In this document: positions 8,923-17,683 of the stretch, in pieces
How positions within the stretch are numbered: position 1 is the first letter of the stretch
How the letters are laid out: every line of letters starts with the position of its first letter
NCBI RefSeq assembly: GCF_001013905.1
Contig: NZ_LN831790.1
Location: 4,478,001 to 4,542,000, forward strand
Direction: 5' to 3'
Source: Streptomyces leeuwenhoekii
GTDB taxonomy: Bacteria; Actinomycetota; Actinomycetes; Streptomycetales; Streptomycetaceae
DNA: 64,000 nt
Notes under the pieces: generated by a model
The model's database searches: none
What the model was told of the DNA's origin: nothing
The model's input: only the letters and a program-made list of their open reading frames with translations
Position numbers and translations under genes: made by a program

Positions 8923-9745
8923 ACGTGAACCCTCCGAACTCCTCGACCGCCTTGCCGATCTCGTCGGCCTTGGACACGGGGTTGTCCCCGCTGATGGGAG
9001 TCGGCCCGGTTCTCTGGCTGGTCTCGAGGACCTTCCAGTCGCCGGCAGCCCACCCGAGCTTGAAGGTCGCGGTGAACCAGCCACTGGTCACGGGAGTGGT
9101 GGAACTCTCGCCTGCCAGGCCGAAGAGGTTGTTGCACCAGACCTCGACGGTCGCGGCGTCCGTGCTGAAGGAGGTGACCTTGGTGCCGACGGGGAGCGTG
9201 CGGTTGACGAACGTGCTGCCGCGAGGGGCGCTGCCGTCTTCGGCGAGGCCGATGTTCTTGAGGAACCCCGCCGAGTAGTTGGCGTCGAAGTCCGCCTGAA
9301 GCCGGGTCAGGGCTTCGGGGGCAGCGACCGTCTGGATGATGTCGTGACGCTCGGTGGCGTTGACCATGCGATCGGACCACAGTGCGACGGCGTAGTTCGC
9401 CCCCGCGCTCTGGGCACCCTGCTCGTCCCGGGCGAACCCCGTGGCGATCCCCCCCGTCGCCGCCTTGACCGGGCGTTTTCCGGTGGGGGCCGTGGCCGAG
9501 GTCTCCGGCTTGTCGGTGGTTCCGGTCGCCGTGGGCGAAACGTCGCCGCCGCGGTTCGCGAAGGCGATCGCGGCGATCAGGAGGACGACCACGCCGACCA
9601 CCGTGACCAGGCTCCGCGACGACGACGTGCGGCCGCCGCGGCGGGTGCCGCCGTACACCTCGCCGCCTCCCTCGGGAAGGCGGGTGCGTGTCTGGCCGGT
9701 GCCGCCGTAGCCGCCGGCGGTCTGGTGCTCGTCCCCGGGACTCAT
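8912..9745 (-). CDS. Bitopic T4SS-locus protein, VirB8-like architecture
   Basis: 277 residues. A charged, Gly/Thr-rich cytoplasmic N-terminus (residues 1-47) precedes one membrane helix (SLVTVVGVVVLLIAAIAFAN). A Thr/Pro linker and a ~170-residue extracytoplasmic domain follow. The layout, and its place between the pilin-like and VirB6-like genes, suggest a VirB8-type bridging subunit. Sequence similarity to VirB8 is not evident by eye, so the assignment is by architecture. ATG 9745 has a GAGGGGG element upstream. Confidence 0.75.
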   Translation of the reverse strand: MSPGDEHQTAGGYGGTGQTRTRLPEGGGEVYGGTRRGGRTSSSRSLVTVVGVVVLLIAAIAFANRGGDVSPTATGTTDKPETSATAPTGKRPVKAATGGIATGFARDEQGAQSAGANYAVALWSDRMVNATERHDIIQTVAAPEALTRLQADFDANYSAGFLKNIGLAEDGSAPRGSTFVNRTLPVGTKVTSFSTDAATVEVWCNNLFGLAGESSTTPVTSGWFTATFKLGWAAGDWKVLETSQRTGPTPISGDNPVSKADEIGKAVEEFGGFTYAR

Positions 9746-9934
9746 GCCGCGTACGCCCCCTCGACGTCGTACGAAAAGCCGTGGAAGTACGACGGTAGCC
9801 GTGCTGGTTCCCGCGCGGGCGCGGTGTGGTGACTCGACATCAGGGAAACGCAACCTCAGCCGGTGGGCACGACGGGCGGGTGGGATGGAGGGGTACCGGG
9901 CGCGCCCGGAGGGACCGATGGGCTGCGGGCCCGG

Positions 9935-10243
9935 CTACACGGCCATGCCGTACACGATGGTGAAGAGCGTGCCGAGCGAGCCGATGATGAAGACGCCCGT
10001 CAGACCCGCGATGATCAGGCCCTTGCCCTGCTCGGCGCTGAAGGTGTCGCGGAGCGCGGTGGCACCGATGCGCTGCTTGGCGGCGCCCCAGATGGCGATG
10101 CCCAGGCAGAGGAGGATGGCGACCGCCATGACCACCTCGATCATCACCTTGGCTTCGTTGCCCAGGCTGCCGAAGGGGCCCCAGTCCGGAGCGATCCCGC
10201 CGATGATGGTGTTGATATCTCCCTTATCGGCCGCAAAGAGCAT
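9935..10243 (-). CDS. VirB2-like pilin / small two-helix membrane protein
   Basis: 102 residues. Two hydrophobic helices (VMIEVVMAVAILLCLGIAIW and GLIIAGLTGVFIIGSLGTLF) are separated by a short polar loop, AKQRIGATALRDTFSAEQGK. This matches VirB2/TrbC-like pilins in size and topology and the slot upstream of the VirB8- and VirB6-like genes. ATG 10243 has GGGGCGGTGA upstream; ATG 10276 would add 11 residues but has GAGG directly abutting it. It heads the leftward gene set. Confidence 0.75.
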   Translation of the reverse strand: MLFAADKGDINTIIGGIAPDWGPFGSLGNEAKVMIEVVMAVAILLCLGIAIWGAAKQRIGATALRDTFSAEQGKGLIIAGLTGVFIIGSLGTLFTIVYGMAV

Positions 10244-10276
10244 GTAAGTCACCGCCCCTGTTGGGTAGTTCCGCAT

Positions 10277-10733
10277 CCTCTGCGGTCGTGCAGAGGTCAG
10301 GCATCATTCTCGCCGACAATGCCGCTTCCGTATGTCGACTTGGCGTCATTGATTGGCGGGTTTCGTACGAATACCTTGCCACCGGCCCCTGTCGGCCGCT
10401 CACTCAGGCGTGGCGCGGCACCCGAAGGGCCCTATGGTCACTCTGTGTATCACGGCAGGTCACGCCGGGCAACGAGGTGGTGGCGGAACCTGTCGTGTGG
10501 TTCCGTCGTTGTGCCTCTTTACGACCTGACCGGGTTTTTGACGGTTGGTCGGGTGCGTGCCGGGCCGGGGGCCTCCGGGGGAGCGTACGCGGTGCCGGCG
10601 TCGGCCGGTCCCGGACGGGTGGCGGTGGGGCAGATGCCGGGCCGGCCGGTCCGTCACCGTGTGTGATCACCCCATCGTGGGCCGGTCGCCTCTACACTGA
10701 CGACGCGGCGGACTCCCGGAGGGTGAGGGGCGG
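10277..10733. other. Divergent intergenic region of the T4SS-like locus
   Basis: About 457 bp between the leftward pilin-like gene and the rightward wall hydrolase. It should hold both promoters. TACACT at 10693-10698 is a possible -10 element for the hydrolase gene. The short reading frames here lack family resemblance and ribosome sites, so I see no gene. Confidence 0.5.
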
Positions 10734-11741
10734 TTGACGGTGCGTAAGGCGTGGCTGGTGGCGACCGCGGTCGTGGGATGCGGTCTGGCGTTCGTGATGC
10801 TGCTCGTCGTCGGTGTGTACCTGGTCGCGGGCAGCCTGGCGGGCGGGCTGGGCGGCGGCGCCAAGGCGCTGGCCAAGGGATCGGTGCCCGCCGCGTACCA
10901 GGCCCTCGTCGCGAAGTGGGGCAATCTCTGTCCGGCCATCAACCCGGCGCTGCTGGCCGCCCAGCTCTACCAGGAGAGCGGGTTCGACCCGAAGGCCCAG
11001 AGCCCGGCCGCCGCGCAGGGCATAGCGCAGTTCATCCCGGGGACGTGGGCGACGCACGGCGTCGACGGGGACGGTGACGGCGACCGGGACGTGTGGGATC
11101 CGGCGGACGCGATCCCGTCCGCCGCCTCCTACGACTGCACGCTCGCGAAGTACGTGAAGGACGTGCCCGGGAACCTGACCGAAAACATGCTGGCCTCCTA
11201 CAACGCCGGCGCCTACGCGGTGATCAAGTACCAGGGCGTGCCGCCGTACGCGGAGACGCGGAACTACGTGAAGACGATCACGACGCTGGAGAAGAGCTTC
11301 GCCGCCCCCGTCACCCGGGTCGACCCCTCCGAGCAGGCGGCCGGGGCCATCGCGTACGCGCAGAAGAAGCTCGGCACGCTGTATCTGTGGGGTGGCAGCG
11401 GGACCGCGGAGCAGGGCGGGCGGTTCGACTGCTCGGGGCTGACCAAGGCCGCGTACGAGAGCGTCGGGATCACGCTGCCGCGCGTGGCCAACGACCAGTA
11501 CAACGCGGGGCCGCATCCGGAGCGGGACGAGCTGCTGCCGGGGGATCTGGTGTTCTTCTCGGACGACCTCACCAACTCGCGGGCCATCCGGCACGTGGGG
11601 ATCTACGTGGGTGGCGGGTACATGATCAACGCGCCGCGTCCGGGGGCCGTCATCCGGTTCGACCCGATCGACACCCCGGACTACTTCGGGGCCACACGGG
11701 TCACCGAGGATGGCGCGAAAGCGCTCCCCACCACGGTGTGA
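10734..11741 (+). CDS. Bifunctional lytic transglycosylase / C40 (NlpC/P60) peptidase
   Basis: 335-residue cell-wall hydrolase. An N-terminal membrane anchor (residues 7-33) precedes an SLT domain with catalytic Glu in LYQESGFDP, then QGIAQFIPGTWATHG and MLASYNAGAYAV. From about residue 195 an NlpC/P60 domain has catalytic Cys in RFDCSGLTK and His in RHVGIYVGGG. It would cut glycan strands and peptide stems to open peptidoglycan locally. It is the VirB1-like partner of the divergent T4SS-like operon. The start is ambiguous: TTG 10734 lies 10 nt from GGAGGG, and GTG 10740 lies 9 nt from GAGGGG. Confidence 0.92.
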   Translation: MTVRKAWLVATAVVGCGLAFVMLLVVGVYLVAGSLAGGLGGGAKALAKGSVPAAYQALVAKWGNLCPAINPALLAAQLYQESGFDPKAQSPAAAQGIAQFIPGTWATHGVDGDGDGDRDVWDPADAIPSAASYDCTLAKYVKDVPGNLTENMLASYNAGAYAVIKYQGVPPYAETRNYVKTITTLEKSFAAPVTRVDPSEQAAGAIAYAQKKLGTLYLWGGSGTAEQGGRFDCSGLTKAAYESVGITLPRVANDQYNAGPHPERDELLPGDLVFFSDDLTNSRAIRHVGIYVGGGYMINAPRPGAVIRFDPIDTPDYFGATRVTEDGAKALPTTV

Positions 11742-12005
11742 ACCGAGCGTGAATCCCTCCCCTGAGCTGCGGCGATGAGTCTCTCTTCGATAACGTCTGC
11801 GTGATCATTCGGTGGAGGGTGGAACGTATCAGCGGGGACCGTGCGTTCCTGTTGACGTAGCCGAGCGGACGTCAGCCGGCACGTGACGCGCGCCTGTGCG
11901 CGCGTACACGTGTGCAACGGAAGCGGATCTACGAACCACGGGGGTGGCGGAAGCGGCGCACGCAGGGGTGCGCCGGAGATGAGGAAGACGAAGGGGCCGC
12001 AGCAC

Positions 12006-12713
12006 ATGGCTGGACTCGCCGAATCCGGGTCGAACCCCGACGTCGAGCTGCTCTACGACATCAACGGCCTGGCCAAGGACGCACCGCACTGGTTCGACCG
12101 GGTGATGGAGTTCGTCGGTGAGTACGGGCTGCTGCTCGCGCTCGTACTGCTGGTGCTGTGGTGCTGGTGGTCGGTACGGCGGCGCGGCGGCCAGGAGGCC
12201 GCCCCGTCCGTGGCCGCTCTGGTGTGGGCACCGCTCGCGGCGGGCATCGCGGTACTGGTCAACGTGCCGATACGGGGCTTCGTCGAGCGGCCCCGGCCTT
12301 TCAGGACGCACGACGGCCTCGACGTCCTGATCACCGGCAAGAACGACTACTCGTTCGTCAGCGACCACGCGACGCTGACCATGGCGATGGGCGTCGCCCT
12401 GTTCGTCGCCAACCGCAGGTTCGGCCTCGTGGGGATCGCCCTGGCCCTGCTGGAGGGCTTCTGCCGGGTCTACATGGGCGTGCACTACCCGACGGACGTC
12501 ATCGGAGGCTTCGCCCTCGGCACGGCGGTCGCCCTGCTGCTGTCGCCGCTCGCCATGGCCCTGCTCACGCCGCTGGCCAGGGCGATCGAGCGGTCACCGC
12601 GCCTGGGCCGGCTGATCGCGGCGCGGGGACGGGCGTACACCGGCCGGGACGCCGTGATCCCGGGGGCCCGCAAGGAGCCCGCGGGGACGGAGCAGCGGGA
12701 CCTCGCGGCTTAA
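12006..12713 (+). CDS. PAP2-family membrane phosphatase
   Basis: About 235 residues with roughly five membrane helices. PAP2 motifs are present: R-x6-RP in VPIRGFVERPRPF (Arg replaces the usual first Lys), FVSDHATLTMAMG (catalytic His, with SDH where PSGH is usual), and CRVYMGVHYPTDVIGG (second catalytic His and Asp). It would dephosphorylate a lipid phosphate such as undecaprenyl diphosphate or phosphatidate at the outer membrane face. ATG 12006 is chosen because ATG 11979 has GGAG touching the start codon. It stands alone, next to the phosphate island. Confidence 0.88.
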   Translation: MAGLAESGSNPDVELLYDINGLAKDAPHWFDRVMEFVGEYGLLLALVLLVLWCWWSVRRRGGQEAAPSVAALVWAPLAAGIAVLVNVPIRGFVERPRPFRTHDGLDVLITGKNDYSFVSDHATLTMAMGVALFVANRRFGLVGIALALLEGFCRVYMGVHYPTDVIGGFALGTAVALLLSPLAMALLTPLARAIERSPRLGRLIAARGRAYTGRDAVIPGARKEPAGTEQRDLAA

Positions 12714-12755
12714 CGCTCGTGCCGGGCGGCCCGGGTTCCCGGATCCGGGCCGGCC

Positions 12756-12935
12756 TCAGCCCGCGGTGTGACCCTCGGCGTCCGCGCGGGCCAGGCTTCT
12801 CGCCCTGCGGGCCGGGCCGCGCCAGCCGCAGGAGCAGCGGGCCACGCAGAAGGGGCCCTGTTCCACCGTCGTCGTGCGATGTTCCGAAAGCTCCCCGGCG
12901 GGGGCCGGACCGTCCTGTCGCGCCACGCCGACCAC
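12756..12935 (-). CDS. Small Cys-motif hypothetical protein
   Basis: 59-residue frame with GTG start, read directly from the sequence and convergent with the PAP2 gene. Its centre, PFCVARCSCGWRGPARRARS, has three closely spaced Cys and an Arg-rich helix. Short proteins with this C-x3-C-x-C-x-W pattern recur in Streptomyces, as I recall them, without known function. Metal binding is possible. No strong ribosome site is visible, so the start is tentative. Confidence 0.55.
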   Translation of the reverse strand: MVGVARQDGPAPAGELSEHRTTTVEQGPFCVARCSCGWRGPARRARSLARADAEGHTAG

Positions 12936-13052
12936 CGTACCGGTGGCGGGTGAAGGCGTCGTACCCCTCCGCGTGACGGGGCCACCTACTCGTCGTTAAC
13001 CGGAACGACACGGGGCCCTGGTACGGACGCGGCGGCAGGGGGTAGGCAGGCG

Positions 13053-13913
13053 ATGGCGAGGCGGCAGCGGCGGTTCGGTCGGGCGGGTGCGACGGTGGCC
13101 GCGGCGGGGGCCGCCCTCTGCGCCGGGCTCGGCGCCTGCGGATGCTCCGGCGGCGGGGCCGCCGCGCAGGGCGCGCCCGGTGGCGATCCGGTCGCGGTGC
13201 TGCGGCAGGCCGCCGACCGCCTGGTGGCGGCGGGCAGCTCGCAGGCGCGCACGTCGATGGAGATGGCCAGCGGCGGGACCCGGGTGACCATCCGCGGCGA
13301 GGGCGTGTACGACTTCCGGGAGCGCCTGGGCCGGCTGAAGGTGCTGCTGCCGCCGGACCCCACCGGAGTCAACGAGCGCCGGCCGATCACCGAGCTCCTG
13401 GCACCGGGCGCCCTCTACATGAAGAACCGGGGCGCGGGCGTGCCCGCCGACAAGTGGGTGCGGGTCGACACCGCGTCGCTGTCCGACGGGAATCTGGTGA
13501 CCGGCGGCGCCACCGACCCCCTGGCCGCCGCCGAGGTGCTGCGCGGGACGCGGACGGCGGAGTACGCGGGGCGGACGGAGGTGGCCGGGACCCGGGTCCG
13601 GCACTACCGGGGGACCGCCGACCTGTCGGACGCGGCGCGCGGTGCCTCGGCCGGCAACCGGAACCCCCTGGCCGCGGCCGCGAGAGGGTTCGCCACCGCG
13701 GAGGTCCCCTTCGACGTCTACCTCGACGACGAGGGCCGCATCCGCAAGATCCGGCACCGGTTCAGTTTCGTCAACGGCCGGGAGCGGGACACCGTCGCGG
13801 TCGCCTCGACGACCCTGCTCTACGACTTCGGCGCCCCCGTGGCCGTGCGGCTCCCGGATGACGCGGACATCTACGCCGGGAAGATCGCCGAGGAGCCGGA
13901 CGGCGAGAACTAG
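13053..13913 (+). CDS. Secreted lipoprotein, LppX/LprG-like
   Basis: 286 residues. A basic N-terminus and hydrophobic core end in the lipobox LGAC (Cys29), so it should be lipid-anchored outside the membrane. The mature part has short beta strands (TSMEMASGGTRVTIRGEGVY, LYMKNRGAGVPADKWVRVD, FDVYLDDEGRIRKIRHRFSF) that fit the LppX_LprAFG/DUF1396-type fold. That fold binds lipids in mycobacteria and recurs in Streptomyces lipoproteins. The ligand is unknown. The gene is monocistronic. Confidence 0.8.
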   Translation: MARRQRRFGRAGATVAAAGAALCAGLGACGCSGGGAAAQGAPGGDPVAVLRQAADRLVAAGSSQARTSMEMASGGTRVTIRGEGVYDFRERLGRLKVLLPPDPTGVNERRPITELLAPGALYMKNRGAGVPADKWVRVDTASLSDGNLVTGGATDPLAAAEVLRGTRTAEYAGRTEVAGTRVRHYRGTADLSDAARGASAGNRNPLAAAARGFATAEVPFDVYLDDEGRIRKIRHRFSFVNGRERDTVAVASTTLLYDFGAPVAVRLPDDADIYAGKIAEEPDGEN

Positions 13914-13995
13914 CCCTTCACTAGCCCGTCCGTGCCATGCGCGGCGCGTGGGCGGCTCCCTACTCTAGGAAGCCGGTGACGGCAGGGAAGAGGTG

Positions 13996-14172
13996 ATGCG
14001 CGTGGCTCCGGTCGGCGGTACGGCGGTACAGGACCACGTGGCCCTGGCCGAGATAGAGCTGTGCGGGGAGCTGATCATCGCGGCCTCGGCCGCCCGGGAG
14101 CGGCTCAGCATGGAGTGCATCGACCAGGTGCTGAGGGTCGCCGAGGAGCGGGAGCGCGGCACCGGCCGGTGA
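13996..14172 (+). CDS. Conserved small hypothetical protein
   Basis: 58-residue, mostly helical acidic protein: VALAEIELCGELIIAASAAR, then IDQVLRVAEERERG. It starts at ATG 13996 (GTG 13993 also possible) a few nt after GGGAAGAGG and ends 3 nt before the convergent csoR stop. The frame has consistent G/C third positions. No family assignment. Confidence 0.65.
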   Translation: MRVAPVGGTAVQDHVALAEIELCGELIIAASAARERLSMECIDQVLRVAEERERGTGR

Positions 14173-14175
14173 GCC

Positions 14176-14589
14176 TCAGGTCCGCAGCAGCCGGCCGATC
14201 GCCTTGGTGGCCTCCTCGACCTTGGCGTCGATCTCGGCGCCGCCCTTGAGGGCCGCGTCGGCGACGCAGTGGCGCAGATGCTCCTCCAGCAGTTGCAGGG
14301 CGAAGGACTGCAGGGCCTTGGTGGAGGCGGAGACCTGGGTGAGTATGTCGATGCAGTAGACGTCCTCGTCGACCATCCGCTGCAGCCCGCGGATCTGGCC
14401 CTCGATCCGGCGCAGCCGCTTGAGGTGCTCGTCCTTCTGCTTGTGGTAGCCGTGCACGCCCCGGTCGTGATCGGTCACGACGTCCGGCGCCGCCGCGCCC
14501 GCTTCCTCCACGGCGGCACCGGGTGCGCCCTCCCCCACGCTCGCATACGCTCGGGCGGGGGCGCCCCCGTCGGCCTCGGTGGTCGTCAT
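14176..14589 (-). CDS. csoR: CsoR-family metal-sensing transcriptional repressor
   Basis: 137-residue all-helical repressor of the DUF156 family. The Cu(I) ligand set Cys-His-Cys is visible as VYCIDILTQVS and EEHLRHCV, with Lys/Arg-rich DNA-contact helices (HKQKDEHLKRLRRIEGQIRG). It would bind DNA in the apo form and release it on binding Cu(I), derepressing copper export or storage genes. A 50-residue low-complexity N-terminal extension precedes the core. ATG 14589 follows GGAGGA. A perfect operator lies at 14618-14640, so autoregulation is likely. No copper exporter gene is adjacent. Confidence 0.9.
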   Translation of the reverse strand: MTTTEADGGAPARAYASVGEGAPGAAVEEAGAAAPDVVTDHDRGVHGYHKQKDEHLKRLRRIEGQIRGLQRMVDEDVYCIDILTQVSASTKALQSFALQLLEEHLRHCVADAALKGGAEIDAKVEEATKAIGRLLRT

Positions 14590-14617
14590 CGCGTCCTCCT
14601 GTCGGACAGATAGCCCA

Positions 14618-14640
14618 CATATACCCCCGGCGGGTATATG
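14618..14640. promoter_or_regulatory. CsoR operator
   Basis: CATATACCC-CCGGC-GGGTATATG is a perfect palindrome with 9-nt arms, 28 nt upstream of csoR. It matches the TACCCC/GGGGTA style of CsoR sites. A second half-like element, GGGGTATACG, lies at 14654-14663. Confidence 0.8.
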
Positions 14641-14828
14641 GTAACGAACTTCGTGGGGTATACGCGTCTTGGCCAGTGCCGGGCACGGTGCCCGCAACGG
14701 TGCCCCGGGCCGCCCCCCTGCTCATCACTGTGCTTGATGGGCGACACTGGGGGACGGCCCGTTAGCCGTGGCCGGATGATGCGCCTAGCATCAGCCTGAC
14801 CGAAACCGATGCACCCCGAGGACCCCAC

Positions 14829-15449
14829 GTGCGCTTTCGTCTGACCCCCAGGGAGACGAGCTTCTACGACATGTTCGCCGCATCCGCGGACAACATCGTC
14901 ACCGGCTCGAAACTCCTGATGGAACTGCTCGGGGCGGACGCTTCCGCCCGAGCCGAGATCGCAGAGCGTATGCGGGCCGCGGAACACGCAGGTGACGACG
15001 CCACGCATGCGATCTTCCACCAGTTGAACTCCTCGTTCATCACGCCGTTCGACCGCGAGGACATCTACTCCCTCGCCTCGTCCCTCGACGACATCATGGA
15101 CTTCATGGAGGAGGCCGTCGACCTGGTCGTCCTCTACAACATCGAGGAACTGCCCAAGGGCGTCGAGCAGCAGATCGAGGTCCTGGCGCGCGCGGCCGAG
15201 CTGACGGCCGAGGCGATGCCGCACCTGCGGACGATGGACAACCTCACCGAGTACTGGATCGAGGTCAACCGGCTGGAGAACCAGGCCGACCAGATCCACC
15301 GCAAGCTGCTCGCCCACCTCTTCAACGGCAAGTACGACGCCATCGAGGTCCTCAAGCTCAAGCAGATCGTGGACGTGCTGGAAGAGGCCGCCGACGCGTT
15401 CGAGCACGTGGCCAACACGGTGGAGACCATCGCGGTCAAGGAGTCCTGA
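14829..15449 (+). CDS. DUF47 (PhoU-like) phosphate-transport accessory protein
   Basis: 206-residue helical cytoplasmic protein of the DUF47/Pit accessory family. Typical segments are TPRETSFYDMFAASADNIV, ITPFDREDIYSLASSLDDIM, and ENQADQIHRKLLAHLFN. These proteins accompany low-affinity Pit transporters and are thought to modulate them. The gene starts at GTG 14829 and ends 7 nt before the transporter gene, making a two-gene operon. A TAGCAT element at 14786 is a possible -10. Confidence 0.9.
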   Translation: MRFRLTPRETSFYDMFAASADNIVTGSKLLMELLGADASARAEIAERMRAAEHAGDDATHAIFHQLNSSFITPFDREDIYSLASSLDDIMDFMEEAVDLVVLYNIEELPKGVEQQIEVLARAAELTAEAMPHLRTMDNLTEYWIEVNRLENQADQIHRKLLAHLFNGKYDAIEVLKLKQIVDVLEEAADAFEHVANTVETIAVKES

Positions 15450-15456
15450 CCCGTCC

Positions 15457-16455
15457 ATGGACACCTTCGCTCTGGTCGTGACCATCGCGGTCGCGCTGTT
15501 CTTCACCTACACCAACGGCTTCCACGACTCCGCCAACGCCATCGCCACCTCCGTGTCGACCCGGGCGCTCACGCCGCGGGCGGCGCTGGCGATGGCGGCC
15601 GTGATGAACCTCGCCGGCGCGTTCCTCGGCTCCGGGGTCGCCAAGACCGTCAGTGAGGGCCTCATCGAGACGCCCGAGGGCTCGACGGGGATGGGGATCC
15701 TCTTCGCCGCGCTCATCGGTGCGATCGTCTGGAACCTGATCACCTGGTACTTCGGCCTGCCCTCGTCCTCCTCCCACGCCCTCTTCGGCGGCATGGTGGG
15801 CGCGGCGCTGGCCGGCGGGACGACCGTGTACTGGCACGGCGTCGTGGACAAGATCGTCATCCCCATGTTCGTGTCACCGGTCGTCGGCCTGCTCGCCGGC
15901 TACCTGGTCATGACGGCGATCATGTGGATCTTCCGGAAGTCCAACCCGCACAAGGCCAAGCGGGGCTTCCGCATCGCGCAGACGGTGTCGGCGGCGGGCA
16001 TGGCGCTCGGCCACGGTCTGCAGGACGCCCAGAAGACGATGGGCATCGTGGTGATGGCGCTGGTCATCGCCGACGTCGAGGACTACGGCGATCCCATCCC
16101 GGTGTGGGTGAAGATCGCCTGCGCCCTGATGCTGTCGCTGGGGACGTACGCCGGTGGCTGGCGCATCATGCGGACGCTGGGCCGGAAGATCATCGAGCTC
16201 GATCCGCCGCAGGGGTTCGCGGCCGAGACGACGGGCGCGTCGATCATGTTCACGACGGCGTTCCTCTTCCACGCGCCGATCTCCACGACGCATGTCATCA
16301 CGTCGGCGATCATGGGCGTCGGTGCGACGAAGCGGGTCAACGCCGTGCGCTGGGGCGTCGCGAAGAACATCATCCTGGGCTGGTTCATCACCATGCCGGC
16401 GGCGGCGGCGGTGGCCGCGGTGTCATTCTGGATCGTGAACCTGGCGTTCTTGTAG
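15457..16455 (+). CDS. pitH1: Low-affinity inorganic phosphate transporter, Pit family
   Basis: 332 residues, about ten membrane helices. The PiT signatures are duplicated: FTYTNGFHDSANAIATSVST near the N-terminus and GHGLQDAQKTMG in the second half. It would import metal-phosphate driven by protons. By position beside pstBACS it corresponds to PitH1 of S. coelicolor. Co-transcription with the DUF47 gene is indicated by the 7-nt gap. The symbol rests on synteny. Confidence 0.9.
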   Translation: MDTFALVVTIAVALFFTYTNGFHDSANAIATSVSTRALTPRAALAMAAVMNLAGAFLGSGVAKTVSEGLIETPEGSTGMGILFAALIGAIVWNLITWYFGLPSSSSHALFGGMVGAALAGGTTVYWHGVVDKIVIPMFVSPVVGLLAGYLVMTAIMWIFRKSNPHKAKRGFRIAQTVSAAGMALGHGLQDAQKTMGIVVMALVIADVEDYGDPIPVWVKIACALMLSLGTYAGGWRIMRTLGRKIIELDPPQGFAAETTGASIMFTTAFLFHAPISTTHVITSAIMGVGATKRVNAVRWGVAKNIILGWFITMPAAAAVAAVSFWIVNLAFL

Positions 16456-16735
16456 AGCCCGGTCGCCGGGTTCAGGCGGTGCGGTGAGCGCCGGGTCGTT
16501 CGCGCGGCCCGGCGCTCACGCGTTTCGCCGTCCGGCGTGGGGTGGGGTGCGCGGCCGAGGGCGGGTGTCGGCCGGGTCGCTGACCGGCGTGGGGCCGGGC
16601 GGCGGGTGGGGTGCGCGGCCCGGCGCCGGCGGGGTGCCGCCCGCGCCCGCCCGTGCCGCCCCAGCGGGACGACTGCCCGCGGACGGGCGGGTCGGGTCGC
16701 CTGAGCGGCAGGGTGTGAGGGGGAGGCGGGAGGAG

Positions 16736-16775
16736 AAAACGGCGGGGCCCGCCCCCGGGAGCCAGAGGCGGGCCC
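16736..16775 (-). terminator. Terminator of the pst operon
   Basis: Arms GGGCCCGCC (16745-16753) and GGCGGGCCC (16767-16775) form a perfect 9-bp stem. Read leftward, it is followed by CCGCCGTTTTCTCC. This fits an intrinsic terminator about 77 nt after pstB. The rest of the 16456-16852 gap is GC-rich and shows no gene. Confidence 0.75.
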
Positions 16776-16852
16776 TTCTGCCTCGCGGTGGCACCGCCAT
16801 GCAGCACCGCGAGGGGTCGGAAGGAAGTGGTGGCCTGATCCGAACGAGGGGC

Positions 16853-17629
<777 letters not shown>

Positions 17630-17683
17630 GGGAATCACTGCTTCTTTCGGGTCCGGATCGCTGACTGGTTACCGCTGGCCGCG

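Noticed and set aside
10261..10737. Several frames in the gap between pilin-like and wall-hydrolase genes
   Set aside because: None has a ribosome site or recognisable domain; the region is better explained as a divergent promoter.
2931..11741. Integrative conjugative element
   Set aside because: No integrase, relaxase, replication gene or flanking attachment repeat; the neighbours are core genes in the usual Streptomyces order.
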